Assembly (NCBI RefSeq): GCF_042683165.1
Contig: NZ_JBHUIZ010000013.1
Coordinates: forward strand, 1-64,000
Source: Tigheibacillus halophilus
Lineage (GTDB): Bacteria; Bacillota; Bacilli; Bacillales; Amphibacillaceae
Length of the DNA stretch: 64,000 nt
Reading direction: 5' to 3'
The notes below the pieces were generated by a model. The model saw only the letters and a list, made by a program, of their open reading frames with translations, did no database searches and had not been told where the DNA came from. Within the stretch, counting starts at the first letter, position 1, and every line of letters starts with the position of its first letter. Shown piece after piece: positions 41,430-50,718 of this stretch. The position numbers and the translations under genes are program-made.

Positions 41430-41981
41430 ATGAAACAGACAGTTGCCGGAATGATCCTATTTACACTATTGGCGGTGCCGCCCATCAGGGAGTTGTTTGA
41501 GTCCGCGATGATTACCCATATGCTGGTCCAACTCCCGCTTTTGATCGTTTCCGGCTGGCTGATGGGAAGCAGTGTAATCAACAGATATCACAATTTTTTT
41601 CAAAAATGGAATGCAGATGGTGTGGCGGGAATGCTGCTGGTTGTCACCATCACGATGTATTGGATGCTGCCGCGTGTACTGGATGAATCGCTTGTGATCT
41701 GGTATATAGAATTGTTTAAGTTTACCGGCCTTTCTTTTTTGACTGGGATCAGTTTACGGGATAGCTGGAAAAAACTAGGCGTAATCGGGAAAAGCTTCAT
41801 CTTTTTAAATTATTTGTCAATGTTCGCTCTCATGGCATGGGTCTATATCGATATTCCTGTACAGATATGTAATAACTATTTGGAAGTAGAACAGAAAATG
41901 CTCGGATGGGGTTTTCTTGCCATCACCCTTGCCATGGTCCTTTACATCATCCAGCAAGTTTTCACGGACCACTCGGCATAG
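41430..41981 (+). CDS. membrane protein of the CuA-reductase operon, unrecognised
   Basis: A 183-residue polytopic protein with about five or six hydrophobic helices and little soluble sequence. The motif THMLVQLPLLIVSGWLMG near the N-terminus, with His in a membrane-boundary position, recalls DUF1404/CtaG-like proteins associated with heme-copper enzymes, but I cannot assign it firmly. It lies 78 bp after the catalytic subunit and ends at a terminator, so it is probably an accessory or assembly protein of the same complex. The ATG at 41430 (or GTG at 41427) follows AAGGGGGA. Confidence 0.65.
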   Translation: MKQTVAGMILFTLLAVPPIRELFESAMITHMLVQLPLLIVSGWLMGSSVINRYHNFFQKWNADGVAGMLLVVTITMYWMLPRVLDESLVIWYIELFKFTGLSFLTGISLRDSWKKLGVIGKSFIFLNYLSMFALMAWVYIDIPVQICNNYLEVEQKMLGWGFLAITLAMVLYIIQQVFTDHSA

Positions 41982-41988
41982 CAACCAG

Positions 41989-42017
41989 GCACCTGAATAT
42001 ATTCGGGTGCTTTTCCT
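41989..42017 (+). terminator. rho-independent terminator of the CuA-reductase operon
   Basis: GCACCTGAATA (41989-41999) pairs with TATTCGGGTGC (42000-42010), followed by TTTTCCTTT. Confidence 0.8.
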
Positions 42018-42200
42018 TTCCAAGGAAATTTTTATTTCATCAATCTTTCAAACTGGTTCATGAGGTCAAGATATATTAAACACCAGAAACTTGCCGGAAG
42101 AGCGGCTGTAAGAAGTACCAAAGGGACTGCTCGCTGGTTCTTTTTTCTGTAATTTATTGCATAACTTGTTCATAGGATAGTCCTTAAGGGGGAGGGGCAC

Positions 42201-42971
42201 TTGAAAAAAATCATACTTTTTGCTGTCATGCTTATTTGTTTGTTGGCTTTGGCCGCGTGCGGAAGCAGTGATAAAGCGACAGGTGGAAACAACGTGAAGG
42301 AAGTTTACAAAGTTGGCGTGGATACGACTTATCCGCCTTTCGAATTTCAGGAAGATGGTAAATACAAAGGTATTGATATTGATTTAATTCAAGCGATTGC
42401 GAAAGATCAAGGATTCAAGGTGAAAATTGAGGCGATGGATTTTGGCGGTATCATTCCTTCCATGCAAGCTGGAGAATTGGATATCGGTATGGGAGGCATG
42501 AGTATCACTGATGAGCGAAAAGAGACAGTCGATTTTTCGGATCCTTATTTTGAGGCAGGTCTCTCTTTAGTCGTTGCAAAAGGAAATGGAAAAATTGCCA
42601 GTCTAAAAGATTTAAAAGGAAAAATGGTTGCCATCAAAAATGGCACAACAGGTGCCAAGTTTGCGGAAGACCATAAGGATGAATATGGTTATGACACGAT
42701 ACAGGTAAGTGATAGCACTTCAATGTTCCAGGAGGTATCTAATGGAAGTGCGGATGCATTGATCGAGGATTACCCAGTCATTTCCTATGCGATTGCTACA
42801 AGTAATTTGGACTTACAGGTAGTCGGTGATCGTCTGAATGGTGACAACTATGGGATGTCTGTCATGAAAGGGAAACAGGATGAATTATTGAAAAAGCTCA
42901 ACGATGGTTTAGCCTCACTGAAAGAAAGTGGAAAATATGATGAGATTCTGGATAAATATTTGGGTGAATGA
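42201..42971 (+). CDS. amino-acid-type ABC transporter substrate-binding lipoprotein
   Basis: A 256-residue lipoprotein with signal peptide and lipobox LAAC (Cys20), then a family 3 solute-binding domain (VGVDTTYPPFEFQ, GIDIDLIQAIA, MSITDERKETVDFSDPYFE). It resembles GlnH/ArtP-type binding proteins. The TTG start at 42201 has GGGGGAGGGG upstream. It is followed by a hairpin and then the permease and ATPase, and the operon ends with a nucleoside hydrolase, so the ligand could be something other than an ordinary amino acid. The family is firm; the ligand is unknown. Confidence 0.88.
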   Translation: MKKIILFAVMLICLLALAACGSSDKATGGNNVKEVYKVGVDTTYPPFEFQEDGKYKGIDIDLIQAIAKDQGFKVKIEAMDFGGIIPSMQAGELDIGMGGMSITDERKETVDFSDPYFEAGLSLVVAKGNGKIASLKDLKGKMVAIKNGTTGAKFAEDHKDEYGYDTIQVSDSTSMFQEVSNGSADALIEDYPVISYAIATSNLDLQVVGDRLNGDNYGMSVMKGKQDELLKKLNDGLASLKESGKYDEILDKYLGE

Positions 42972-42984
42972 TTAGAGGGAAATG

Positions 42985-43014
42985 GAGGCGCGGCTTGCGG
43001 AGCGCGCTTCTTTT
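42985..43014 (+). terminator. leaky terminator between binding protein and permease genes
   Basis: GAGGCGCGGCT pairs with AGCGCGCTTC around a short loop, followed by TTTT. A partial stop here would give the binding protein excess over the membrane components, which is common in ABC operons. The gap 42972-43226 holds no gene. Confidence 0.55.
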
Positions 43015-43226
43015 CCAGATGGGGGAAAGAATTTAGTTACCGGGCCGGTGTATGGGTCCCTGCCAATTAGGGGATCAGGTGGCACCTTTTATAGCTTGAA
43101 AGCAAACGAGCCAAATGAATATCCATAAAACTAATAAAACAATCAACCAGCGTTTTCCTTGCTTTGAACAAGCCGTACCAAATTATCCGGAAAAATCTCC
43201 AATCACATCAACGGGAGTGGTACTTC

Positions 43227-43871
43227 ATGGAAGCAATCATCAATGCTTTGCCATATTTATGGGCAGGTCTGAAAGTAACGGCGTATGTATTCATCATTGC
43301 TATTATCATTGGTTTTATGATTGGTTTAATTGTTGCTTTATTGCGGTTATCACCATGGAAAATATTGAACTGGATAGCAAAAATATTTGTGGATGCCATA
43401 CGGGGCACTCCGATACTGGTTCAGTTGTTTTTCTTTTATTATGGATTGAATTCTCTCGGGATCATTTCACTTGACCGGACATCAGCAGGTATCTTGACGG
43501 TAGCGATCAATGCAGGGGCTTATTTTGCGGAAATCATGCGCGCTGGCATCCAATCGATGGATAAAGGACAGACTGAAGCAGCAAGGTCCCTGGGATTGGG
43601 CAGCATGCAGACGATGCGCTATATTATTCTCCCGCAAGCGTTTAGAAGGATGCTGCCAACCTTTACCAACCAGGCCATTATTAGTTTGAAGGATACCTCC
43701 CTTTTATCCGTCATCGGAATCGCGGATTTGACTCAGAAAGGGCAGGTGGTCATCGCAGCTACCTTTAAAGCATTTCAAATCTGGCTTGCTGTGGGAGTCA
43801 TGTATTTTATCATGATTTATTTATTGTCGTTATTGTCAAGCTACCTGGAAAGGAGATTTGAACTGCGGTGA
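43227..43871 (+). CDS. amino-acid-type ABC transporter permease
   Basis: A 214-residue HisMQ-type permease with about five helices, the family motif IRGTPILVQLFFFYYGL and the EAA loop (MDKGQTEAARSLGLGSMQTMRYIILPQAFRRMLPTFTN, about residues 110-148). ATG at 43227 is favoured by ACGGGAGTGG upstream; the longer frame from 43164 has no ribosome site. Its stop overlaps the GTG start of the ATPase gene (GTGA). As the only permease gene it should form a homodimer. Confidence 0.88.
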   Translation: MEAIINALPYLWAGLKVTAYVFIIAIIIGFMIGLIVALLRLSPWKILNWIAKIFVDAIRGTPILVQLFFFYYGLNSLGIISLDRTSAGILTVAINAGAYFAEIMRAGIQSMDKGQTEAARSLGLGSMQTMRYIILPQAFRRMLPTFTNQAIISLKDTSLLSVIGIADLTQKGQVVIAATFKAFQIWLAVGVMYFIMIYLLSLLSSYLERRFELR

Positions 43872-44596
43872 GTATGATTGAAGTGAAGAATTTAAATAAA
43901 TCCTTTGGGGATTTTGAAGTGTTAAAGGACATCAGTGTCTCTATAAAGAGGCAGGAGGTCTTATGTGTCATTGGTGCATCTGGTTCAGGTAAAAGTACTT
44001 TTTTGCGTTGCTTGAACAGGCTGGAAGATGTTACGGGAGGGCAGGTGATCATTGATGGTCAGGATATTACTGCAAAAGATGCCAAGATAAATCAAATCAG
44101 GCAGGAAGTCGGGATGGTATTTCAACAGTTCAATTTATTTCCTCATAAGACTGTTTTGGAAAATATCATGCTTGCCCCACTGAAAACAAAGGGTATTTCT
44201 GTTGAGGAAGCCAGACGAAAAGGAAAAGAACTGCTTTCCAAAGTCGAATTGGCAAACAAGGCAAACAGCTATCCTAATTCCTTATCCGGCGGTCAGCAGC
44301 AGCGGGTCGCCATTGCCCGCGCACTAGCAATGAATCCGAAAATCATGCTGTTTGATGAACCAACCTCTGCACTTGATCCTGAAATGGTCGGTGATGTGCT
44401 AAGTGTGATGAAACAATTAGCACAGGAGGGGATGACCATGGTTGTAGTGACACACGAGATGGGTTTTGCGCGTGAGGTAAGCGACCGTGTGCTGTTCATT
44501 GATGAGGGATTGATCGTAGAGCAGAATACCCCAAGCGAATTATTCAACAACCCCCAGCATGAACGAACGAAACTATTCTTAAGCAAAATATTATAA
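43868..44596 (+). CDS. amino-acid-type ABC transporter ATPase
   Basis: A 242-residue GlnQ-like ATPase: Walker A GASGSGKST, Q-loop FQQFNLFPH, signature LSGGQQQRVAIARALA, Walker B KIMLFDEPTSALDPE, H-loop VVTHEMGFARE. The GTG start at 43868 overlaps the permease stop by 4 nt; an internal ATG at 43874 is a poorer choice for ribosome-site spacing. It is similar to the ATPase at 14677-15399, so the window holds two paralogous polar solute importers. It is 24 bp before the nucleoside hydrolase gene. Confidence 0.9.
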   Translation: MSMIEVKNLNKSFGDFEVLKDISVSIKRQEVLCVIGASGSGKSTFLRCLNRLEDVTGGQVIIDGQDITAKDAKINQIRQEVGMVFQQFNLFPHKTVLENIMLAPLKTKGISVEEARRKGKELLSKVELANKANSYPNSLSGGQQQRVAIARALAMNPKIMLFDEPTSALDPEMVGDVLSVMKQLAQEGMTMVVVTHEMGFAREVSDRVLFIDEGLIVEQNTPSELFNNPQHERTKLFLSKIL

Positions 44597-44620
44597 AGGG
44601 AACCAAAGGGGGATGACTTA

Positions 44621-45550
44621 TTGAAAAGGTGTGTCTATTTCAATCATGATGGCGGTATAGATGATTTGGTTTCTTTGTTTTTGTTGTTGCAAATGAAGCA
44701 TATCGATTTAGTTGGTGTTGGTGTCATTCCTGCGGATAGTTATTTGAAACCTGCCGTATCCGCCAGTAAAAAAATTATTGATCGTTTTGGACACGGGAAG
44801 AAAATTGAAGTAGCCGAATCAACTTCTCGCGGCAAGCACCCATTTCCAAAAGAATGGCGTATAGATCCGTATAGGCTTGATGCGCTGCCGATACTGAATG
44901 AATTCCCTCCAACCAAAGCGCAGACATCCAAATTGCCAGCACATAGAGACCTAATCAACCATATACATGCCAGTGAGCGGCCAGTCACATTGGTGTTCAC
45001 TGGCCCATTAACTGATTTAGCACGTGCTCTGACAAGAGACCCTTCTATCCAAAGAAATATCGACAAGCTAGTCTGGATGGGCGGCTCATTTTCAGAGAAA
45101 GGGAACGTGGAGGATCCGCAAAGTGATGGGACAGCTGAATGGAATGCTTACTGGGACCCACATGCGGTAAAAAGGGTATGGGAAAGTGAACTTCCCATTG
45201 AGCTTGTAGCTGTGGAAAGTGCTATAGAAGTACCGCTTACCGAGGGGATGAGGTTATATTGGGCTTCTATGCGCCAAAATATCGGGATTGATTTCTTAGG
45301 GCAATGCTATGCATTAGTTCCACCACTGACTGGCACAACTTCACCTTACTTCCTTTGGGATGTGCTTACAGTTGCAGCCGTGGGGAATCCTGATTTAGTG
45401 ACGAAACAGAAAGTGAAAAGCATCGTCCGTACACGTGGCCTTGCCCAAGGAAGGACTGAAATTTCACCTGCGGGCAGACCTGCTGATGTTATTTCCAGTT
45501 TGAATTGTAAAGATTTCGTGAAGTATGTGACAGAATTGGCCAGGATTTGA
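44621..45550 (+). CDS. nucleoside hydrolase-family protein
   Basis: A 309-residue protein of the inosine/uridine-preferring nucleoside hydrolase family. The calcium-binding N-terminal motif reads NHDGGIDDLVSL, a variant of the usual DxDxGxDD in which the first Asp is Asn. Other family blocks are VTLVFTGPLTDLARAL, LVWMGGS and a WDPHAVKRV segment. It ends in an operon with an ABC importer, which suggests that the imported compound is an N-riboside or is split at an N-glycosidic-type bond. The first-Asp replacement could alter metal binding, so activity is not assured. TTG start follows AAAGGGGG. Confidence 0.82.
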   Translation: MKRCVYFNHDGGIDDLVSLFLLLQMKHIDLVGVGVIPADSYLKPAVSASKKIIDRFGHGKKIEVAESTSRGKHPFPKEWRIDPYRLDALPILNEFPPTKAQTSKLPAHRDLINHIHASERPVTLVFTGPLTDLARALTRDPSIQRNIDKLVWMGGSFSEKGNVEDPQSDGTAEWNAYWDPHAVKRVWESELPIELVAVESAIEVPLTEGMRLYWASMRQNIGIDFLGQCYALVPPLTGTTSPYFLWDVLTVAAVGNPDLVTKQKVKSIVRTRGLAQGRTEISPAGRPADVISSLNCKDFVKYVTELARI

Positions 45551-45580
45551 GCGTGTGAAGTATTGGTAATAAGCCAAGGC

Positions 45581-45610
45581 AAAAAACACTTGGATTTCCA
45601 AGTGTTTTTT
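45581..45610. terminator. hairpin terminator between convergent genes
   Basis: AAAAAACACTTGG pairs with CCAAGTGTTTTTT (ends 45610), A-run on one side and T-run on the other, so it can act in both directions. Confidence 0.85.
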
Positions 45611-45621
45611 GATGCTGTTGT

Positions 45622-46031
45622 TTAGTTAGCGGGAGGAGTCCAACGCTTCGCTTCACTATCTGATGGATAGTTCATACCGCCAGGATAGCTAATCAACTCC
45701 ATTAACATGCCCCAAGGTGTGCAGCCATATGCTGCAGCCCATAATCGTTCGCATGCAATGGCTCTCGATGTCTCGTATTTTCAAATTGAAATAATTCGAT
45801 TGTCGCACTCCGCCCGATCAATAGAAGCCGAATATGAATAGCTTTGGCTCCTTTAGGAATCCCTGATACTTTTTCAGCTGCAGGTCCTGCCTGGGGAGCA
45901 TTGCCAGGTTTCATGTTGTCATATGCAATTTTTGCATGAAAGACATGCTTAAAAAAATGGGTTGCTTCCTCCATGTCTGGTACAGTGATTCCAATATGGT
46001 CAATTCCACGCGTAATATTGCTCTGTGTCAT
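45622..46031 (-). pseudogene. VOC (glyoxalase/dioxygenase fold) protein gene with internal deletion
   Basis: The frame from ATG 46031 (AAAGGAGAAG upstream) encodes a vicinal-oxygen-chelate N-terminal module, GIDHIGITVPDMEEATHFF, through YGLQHMA, and then ends after a few unrelated residues at 45702. Downstream in another frame the typical VOC C-terminus continues, TPWGMLMELISYPGGMNYP...RRW-type ending at TAA 45622. The stretch normally lying between (about 40 residues of the second half) is missing, so an internal deletion that also shifts the frame has inactivated the gene. Original function unknown. Confidence 0.7.
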
Positions 46032-46350
46032 GCTTGATCTTCTCCTTTCAATGGCTTTACTACAGTAGCAGCAGCCAAGTAACTTCTTATATGTTCCCGT
46101 GCGAAGGTTCAGTAAGCAATTCCTATTGTATTTTCATAGTGGCAAGTAACGTTATAGAGACAATGCGGTCTTCTTTAATAAAACGCATCAAACTATTATT
46201 CCAAAGCAATCAAATTATTCATCTATACAAAATAAATAAATTTTTCTTTTAATTATAGAAAATTTATGCTAGAATAACAAAAAATGAAGTGGAGGTGTAA
46301 AAAATCTTGCTAAACTGGAAAAATTAATAGTTTAAAAGGATAGAAATAGG
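46032..46350. other. intergenic region between VOC pseudogene and XRE-cupin gene
   Basis: About 320 bp, very AT-rich toward the right. TAGAAT near 46271-46276, with TTTAAT-like sequence 16 bp upstream, may be the promoter of the XRE-cupin/hyuAB operon. No gene is apparent. Confidence 0.4.
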
Positions 46351-46893
46351 ATGGAAAATATTCATAAAAAAATCAGAAACCTAAGATTAGAAAATGAGAT
46401 GACATTAAAAGATCTTGCAGAGTGTACAGGTTTATCTGTTAGTTTTTTATCACAGGTTGAGCGAGGGACATCTTCACTGGCAATCACTTCTTTAAAAAAA
46501 ATATCGGATGCGTTTGGCATGCATATCACTTATTTTTTTAATGAAATTGAAAATCATAATTATTTGCTGAAAAAAGAGGAAAGAAAACAGTTTAGACTGG
46601 AAGGATCAGACATTGCATATACCCGTCTGGCAGGCCAATTCCCAGAGCGGAAAATGGAGCCGATCATGGTAACAGTGCCTCCGAATACGCCTTATGAGGA
46701 AAGATACAGTCATCCTGGCGAAGAATTTTATTTTGTTGTGGAGGGTGTCCTTGTTTTCAGGATTGAGGGAAAAGAGTACCTATTGAATGCAGGTGATTCT
46801 ATTCATTTCCCCTCCGAAAAGCTGCATGAATGGAAGAACCCGACAAATGATGAGGCTGTATTGATAAGCGTGTTGACACCAGTTATATTTTGA
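46351..46893 (+). CDS. XRE-family regulator with cupin sensor domain
   Basis: A 180-residue regulator: Xre HTH at residues about 5-60 (IRNLRLENEMTLKDLAECTGLSVSFLSQVERG) and a C-terminal cupin barrel (HPGEEFYFVVEGVLVFRIEGKEYLLNAGDSIHFP...HEW). Proteins of this layout often regulate catabolism of amino acids, polyamines or sulfonates. It lies 29 bp upstream of hyuA in the same direction and likely controls the hyuA-hyuB-cupin-permease operon. The effector is not known. Start at 46351 with GGATAG-type weak ribosome site. Confidence 0.85.
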   Translation: MENIHKKIRNLRLENEMTLKDLAECTGLSVSFLSQVERGTSSLAITSLKKISDAFGMHITYFFNEIENHNYLLKKEERKQFRLEGSDIAYTRLAGQFPERKMEPIMVTVPPNTPYEERYSHPGEEFYFVVEGVLVFRIEGKEYLLNAGDSIHFPSEKLHEWKNPTNDEAVLISVLTPVIF

Positions 46894-46922
46894 AAATAAA
46901 AAGTTGAAAAAGGGTGAAGGAA

Positions 46923-48968
46923 ATGAGGGTTGCAACAGATATTGGTGGAACATTTACAGATTTAGTATATGTGGATGAGCATGGCCGTGTCGAGGTCGCA
47001 AAGAGCCATACCACTCCGCCGAATTTTGAAAAAGGGGTGATGGATGTCGTTGATAAAAGTATTGCGGATAAGAATGAAATATCAACGTTTATTCATGGAA
47101 CGACTGTCATCATAAACGCGCTGACAGAAAGAAAAGGTGCTAAAACCGGGTTGATTACCACAAAGGGATTCAGAGACATTTTGGAGATAGCACGTGGTAA
47201 TCGTCCAGATTTATTCAATATCAGATATAAAAAACCTGAACCGTTTATTGAACGTTACTTAAGAAAAGAAGTGAACGAACGCCTTAACTACAAAGGAGAA
47301 GAACTGGTTCCTTTAGACACCGGGCAGATTAAAGATATTGTGGCGTATTTCAAAAAAGAAAAAGTCGAGGCTATCGCCGTGGCTTACTTGCATTCCTATG
47401 TGAATCCGACCCATGAAAAGGAAACGGTTAGGATGATAAAAAAATTATGGCCGGAGGTCGCAGTATCAGCTTCTTATGAAGTAACTCAGGAGTGGCGGGA
47501 GTATGAGCGAACAAACACCGTGGCATTGAATGCATATGTACAACCCGCTGCAGCAACTTATGTAAATAAGCTGCACAATGAATTGAAGGAATTCAATGGT
47601 AATAGCAAAAATTTTATTATGCAATCCAATGGCGGTACAACCACATTTGAAGAATCTAAAAAAGTTCCTATCAACATGGTAGAGTCTGGTCCAGTCGCAG
47701 GAATTTATGGTGCCGCGGTTTTAGGAGACTTGATCAATGAGAAAAACATCATCGCATTCGATATTGGCGGCACGACAGCCAAATGTTCTCTCATAGAGAA
47801 CGGCGAAGTGAAAGTATCGACAGATTATTATATAGAACGCAATGATAGACATGCTGGATATCCAATCAAAGCACCTGTTGTTGATATTGTTGAAATCGGA
47901 AATGGAGGAGGGTCCATTGCATGGTTAGATGATGCTGGTGCCTTAAAGGTCGGTCCCGAATCTGCGGGTGCTGTCCCTGGACCGGTTTCATACGGCCAAG
48001 GAGGAACTGAGCCGACCACTACAGATGCCAATTTGCTTACTGGCCGGCTTTCAGCCAAAAACTTCGATTATGATGTCGACCTGGATTTGGTAAGAGACGT
48101 TATGGCGGATAAAATAGCAGATCATTTTGGCATGACAGCAGAGGAAGCTGCATTAGGAATCATTCGAATAGCCAATTCCAATATGTTGAATGCTTTAAAG
48201 TTGATATCTATCAGAAAAGGGCATAATCCGCAAGATTTTACGCTGGTAGCCTTTGGAGGCGGCGGTTCCATGCACGCACCGGCACTAGCGAAAGAATTAG
48301 GGGTTAAAAAGGTCGTAATCCCGATTGCATCTCCGGTATTTTCAGCTTGGGGAATGCTCATGAGTGATTTGCGCCACGATTACATTAAAACGTATATCAA
48401 ACGGATTGGAAACTTAAAACTTCATGAAATCATGAAACAATGGAAAGAAATCGAAGAAGGTGCTTACCAGCAATTCGAACAAGAGGGCATCATCAAAAAA
48501 GACATTGTATTTCAGAGATTTGCTGACATGCGTTATCTGGGGCAGGAACATACGGTGAAGGTCCCTGTTCCATCAGGCGAATGGACTGACGAGCACTTCA
48601 ACATCATTGTAGATAAGTTTCACCAATTACACGAACAAAATTTCACCTTCAGACTCGATGACACGGAAACCGAAATCGTGAACTTACATGTGACAGCTTT
48701 TGGCAAAGTACAAAAGCCAGTCATTCAAAAAATAGACCGACATACAACGCTGGAGGACGCCAGAATAGAGACAAGAAACGTCTTTTTTGAAAATCCCAAA
48801 GGCTGGGTGCAAACAGATGTGTATCAGCGTGAATTGCTGCCTCTCAAGAAAGTGATTCATGGTCCTGCAATTATTGAAGAAAAAGCCGCAGTAACCGTCA
48901 TTTATGAAGGGCAATCCCTTATGGTGGACGATTATGGCAATATAATCATAGAAACGGGGGCGAATTAA
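46923..48968 (+). CDS. hydantoinase/oxoprolinase subunit A, copy 1
   Basis: A 681-residue HyuA-type ATPase subunit. The N-terminal phosphate-binding DIGGTFTDLVYVDEHG and HGTTVIINALTERKGA are Hydant_A_N features; the middle FDIGGTTAKCSLI is the second nucleotide motif of the ASKHA fold. With HyuB it catalyses ATP-dependent opening of a five-membered lactam ring such as 5-oxoproline or N-methylhydantoin, though related enzymes carboxylate ketones. ATG at 46923 is chosen because copy 2 begins at the equivalent Met; a GTG at 46914 is possible. It is directly joined to hyuB. Confidence 0.87.
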   Translation: MRVATDIGGTFTDLVYVDEHGRVEVAKSHTTPPNFEKGVMDVVDKSIADKNEISTFIHGTTVIINALTERKGAKTGLITTKGFRDILEIARGNRPDLFNIRYKKPEPFIERYLRKEVNERLNYKGEELVPLDTGQIKDIVAYFKKEKVEAIAVAYLHSYVNPTHEKETVRMIKKLWPEVAVSASYEVTQEWREYERTNTVALNAYVQPAAATYVNKLHNELKEFNGNSKNFIMQSNGGTTTFEESKKVPINMVESGPVAGIYGAAVLGDLINEKNIIAFDIGGTTAKCSLIENGEVKVSTDYYIERNDRHAGYPIKAPVVDIVEIGNGGGSIAWLDDAGALKVGPESAGAVPGPVSYGQGGTEPTTTDANLLTGRLSAKNFDYDVDLDLVRDVMADKIADHFGMTAEEAALGIIRIANSNMLNALKLISIRKGHNPQDFTLVAFGGGGSMHAPALAKELGVKKVVIPIASPVFSAWGMLMSDLRHDYIKTYIKRIGNLKLHEIMKQWKEIEEGAYQQFEQEGIIKKDIVFQRFADMRYLGQEHTVKVPVPSGEWTDEHFNIIVDKFHQLHEQNFTFRLDDTETEIVNLHVTAFGKVQKPVIQKIDRHTTLEDARIETRNVFFENPKGWVQTDVYQRELLPLKKVIHGPAIIEEKAAVTVIYEGQSLMVDDYGNIIIETGAN

Positions 48969-50702
48969 ATGTTGATGAATGAAACGAAAGTCGATCCATT
49001 TACATTGGAAATAGTGAAAGATTCATTGCTTGCTGCCGGGGATGAGATGTTCATCGCATTGGCAAAGACCTCCATGAGCCCGATTATCTATGAAGTATTA
49101 GACTATGCCAGTGGATTGACAGATGCAAAGGGTCAATTGTTGACCCAAGGTAATGGTGTTACGGGTTTTATCGGTATGCTTTCCTTTATGGTAAAACAAA
49201 CACGTAAGAAATATGGTGAAAATGGACAATTAAAACCTGGAGATATCATCATTATCAATGATCCGTATGGAGGGGGAGGCTCCCACTTGTCTGATGTTGG
49301 ATTAGTCATGCCAATATTTTATGAAAATGAGTTGGTCGCGTTTTCTGCCAATAAAGCGCATTGGACGGAAGTCGGCGGTAAGGACCCCGGTTCATTTACA
49401 AATGATTCAAAAGATATTTTTCAAGAGGGGCTGCAGTTTCCCTCCGTTAAATTATATGATGGCGGTGAATTGAACGAAGGTCTTGTTGAAATCATCCGTG
49501 CCAATGTTCGTTTTCCTGATTTATCTCTCGGAGACATGTGGGCGCAAGTCGCAGCATTAAAAACTGGAGAGCGAAGGGTGAAAGAAATTTGCGGTAAATA
49601 TGGGAAAAACACTGTGCTTGCTGCCATTGAGAATCAATTAGATCATGGGGAGACTATATCCAGACAAGAACTGAAAAAACTGCCGAAAGGAACCTTCACT
49701 GCAGAGGGATTTGTAGAAACGGATGGGATAGGGAATGGACCATTTCCTATTCAGGTGAAAGTCACTATTTCAGATGATAAGTTCGTCTGTGATTTCAGGG
49801 AGAGCAGCCCGCAAGTGCCAGGTCCGGTGAATTGCTCTTTTACAGGGCTCGCCTCGGCTGTGCGCACGATCTTCCTCGCTATCACGAATCCAGACCAAAA
49901 TGTGAATGATGGCGTATTCAGACCGTTGGAAATCATTGTCGATGAAAGATCCATCATGTCTGCAGAAAGGCCAGCTCCAACGTCAAACTATTTTGAAACG
50001 ATGCTTGGATGCACTGATCTTATCTGGAAATCCCTGGCTCCGCATATACCGCATCGACTGGCTGCGGCGCATCTTTTATCCGTATGTTCCGTTACACTAT
50101 CCGGATTACATCAGGATACGAATGAACCATTCTTGATTGTTGAACCATCTGTTGGCGGATGGGGCGGAGCTGATGGACAAGATGGGGCAAGCGGACAATT
50201 CTGTATTCTTGACGGTGAAACGTATAATGTTCCGGTAGAAGTGGCAGAGACACGATATGGTGTCATGCTGGATGAATACAGTTTGCGTACTGATGGCGCC
50301 GGAGCTGGCGAATATGTTGGCGGTAAAGGAGTTGTCCGCTCGTACCGGGCAATGACAGACGAGCAGGCTGCTACAATCACATTCGGCCGTAATAAATTTC
50401 GTCTCTGGGGTACTGGCGGCGGTTTAGAAGGGTCCCTTAATGAATTTTATATTCAAAAAGCTGGTGGTGAAGTGGACGGTCCTCATGGGGTATATCCCCG
50501 TTATCCTTTACAAAAAAATGACGTGCTGCAATTAATGACGGCAACAGGCGGTGGGTATGGAGATCCATTGAAACGCCCAGCAGCACAGGTTGCCAGAGAT
50601 GTCAAAAATGAATACTATTCTGTGGAAGAAGCCGAAACGTTGTTTGGCGTAAAAGTGGATTCAGAAACATTCGAATACGAAGAACTTGAAATAAGAAAAT
50701 AA
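48969..50702 (+). CDS. hydantoinase/oxoprolinase subunit B, copy 1
   Basis: A 577-residue HyuB-type subunit, starting directly after the hyuA stop codon. Family blocks include KTSMSPIIYEVLDYASGLTDAKG, DIIIINDPYGGGGSHLSDV, VEPSVGGWGGADGQDGASGQF and a C-terminal TATGGGYGDPLKRP. It partners HyuA copy 1. The closely similar copy 2 at 54739 shares all these blocks. The exact substrate is unknown; the following cupin and NCS1 permease suggest a hydantoin or allantoin-like compound. ATG at 48969 follows CGGGGGCG. Confidence 0.87.
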   Translation: MLMNETKVDPFTLEIVKDSLLAAGDEMFIALAKTSMSPIIYEVLDYASGLTDAKGQLLTQGNGVTGFIGMLSFMVKQTRKKYGENGQLKPGDIIIINDPYGGGGSHLSDVGLVMPIFYENELVAFSANKAHWTEVGGKDPGSFTNDSKDIFQEGLQFPSVKLYDGGELNEGLVEIIRANVRFPDLSLGDMWAQVAALKTGERRVKEICGKYGKNTVLAAIENQLDHGETISRQELKKLPKGTFTAEGFVETDGIGNGPFPIQVKVTISDDKFVCDFRESSPQVPGPVNCSFTGLASAVRTIFLAITNPDQNVNDGVFRPLEIIVDERSIMSAERPAPTSNYFETMLGCTDLIWKSLAPHIPHRLAAAHLLSVCSVTLSGLHQDTNEPFLIVEPSVGGWGGADGQDGASGQFCILDGETYNVPVEVAETRYGVMLDEYSLRTDGAGAGEYVGGKGVVRSYRAMTDEQAATITFGRNKFRLWGTGGGLEGSLNEFYIQKAGGEVDGPHGVYPRYPLQKNDVLQLMTATGGGYGDPLKRPAAQVARDVKNEYYSVEEAETLFGVKVDSETFEYEELEIRK

Positions 50703-50718
50703 TCGTGGAGGGTAATGA

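Noticed and set aside
43115..43474. A 119-residue ORF overlapping the permease start
   Set aside because: No family features or ribosome site; it is a shadow of the permease reading frame.
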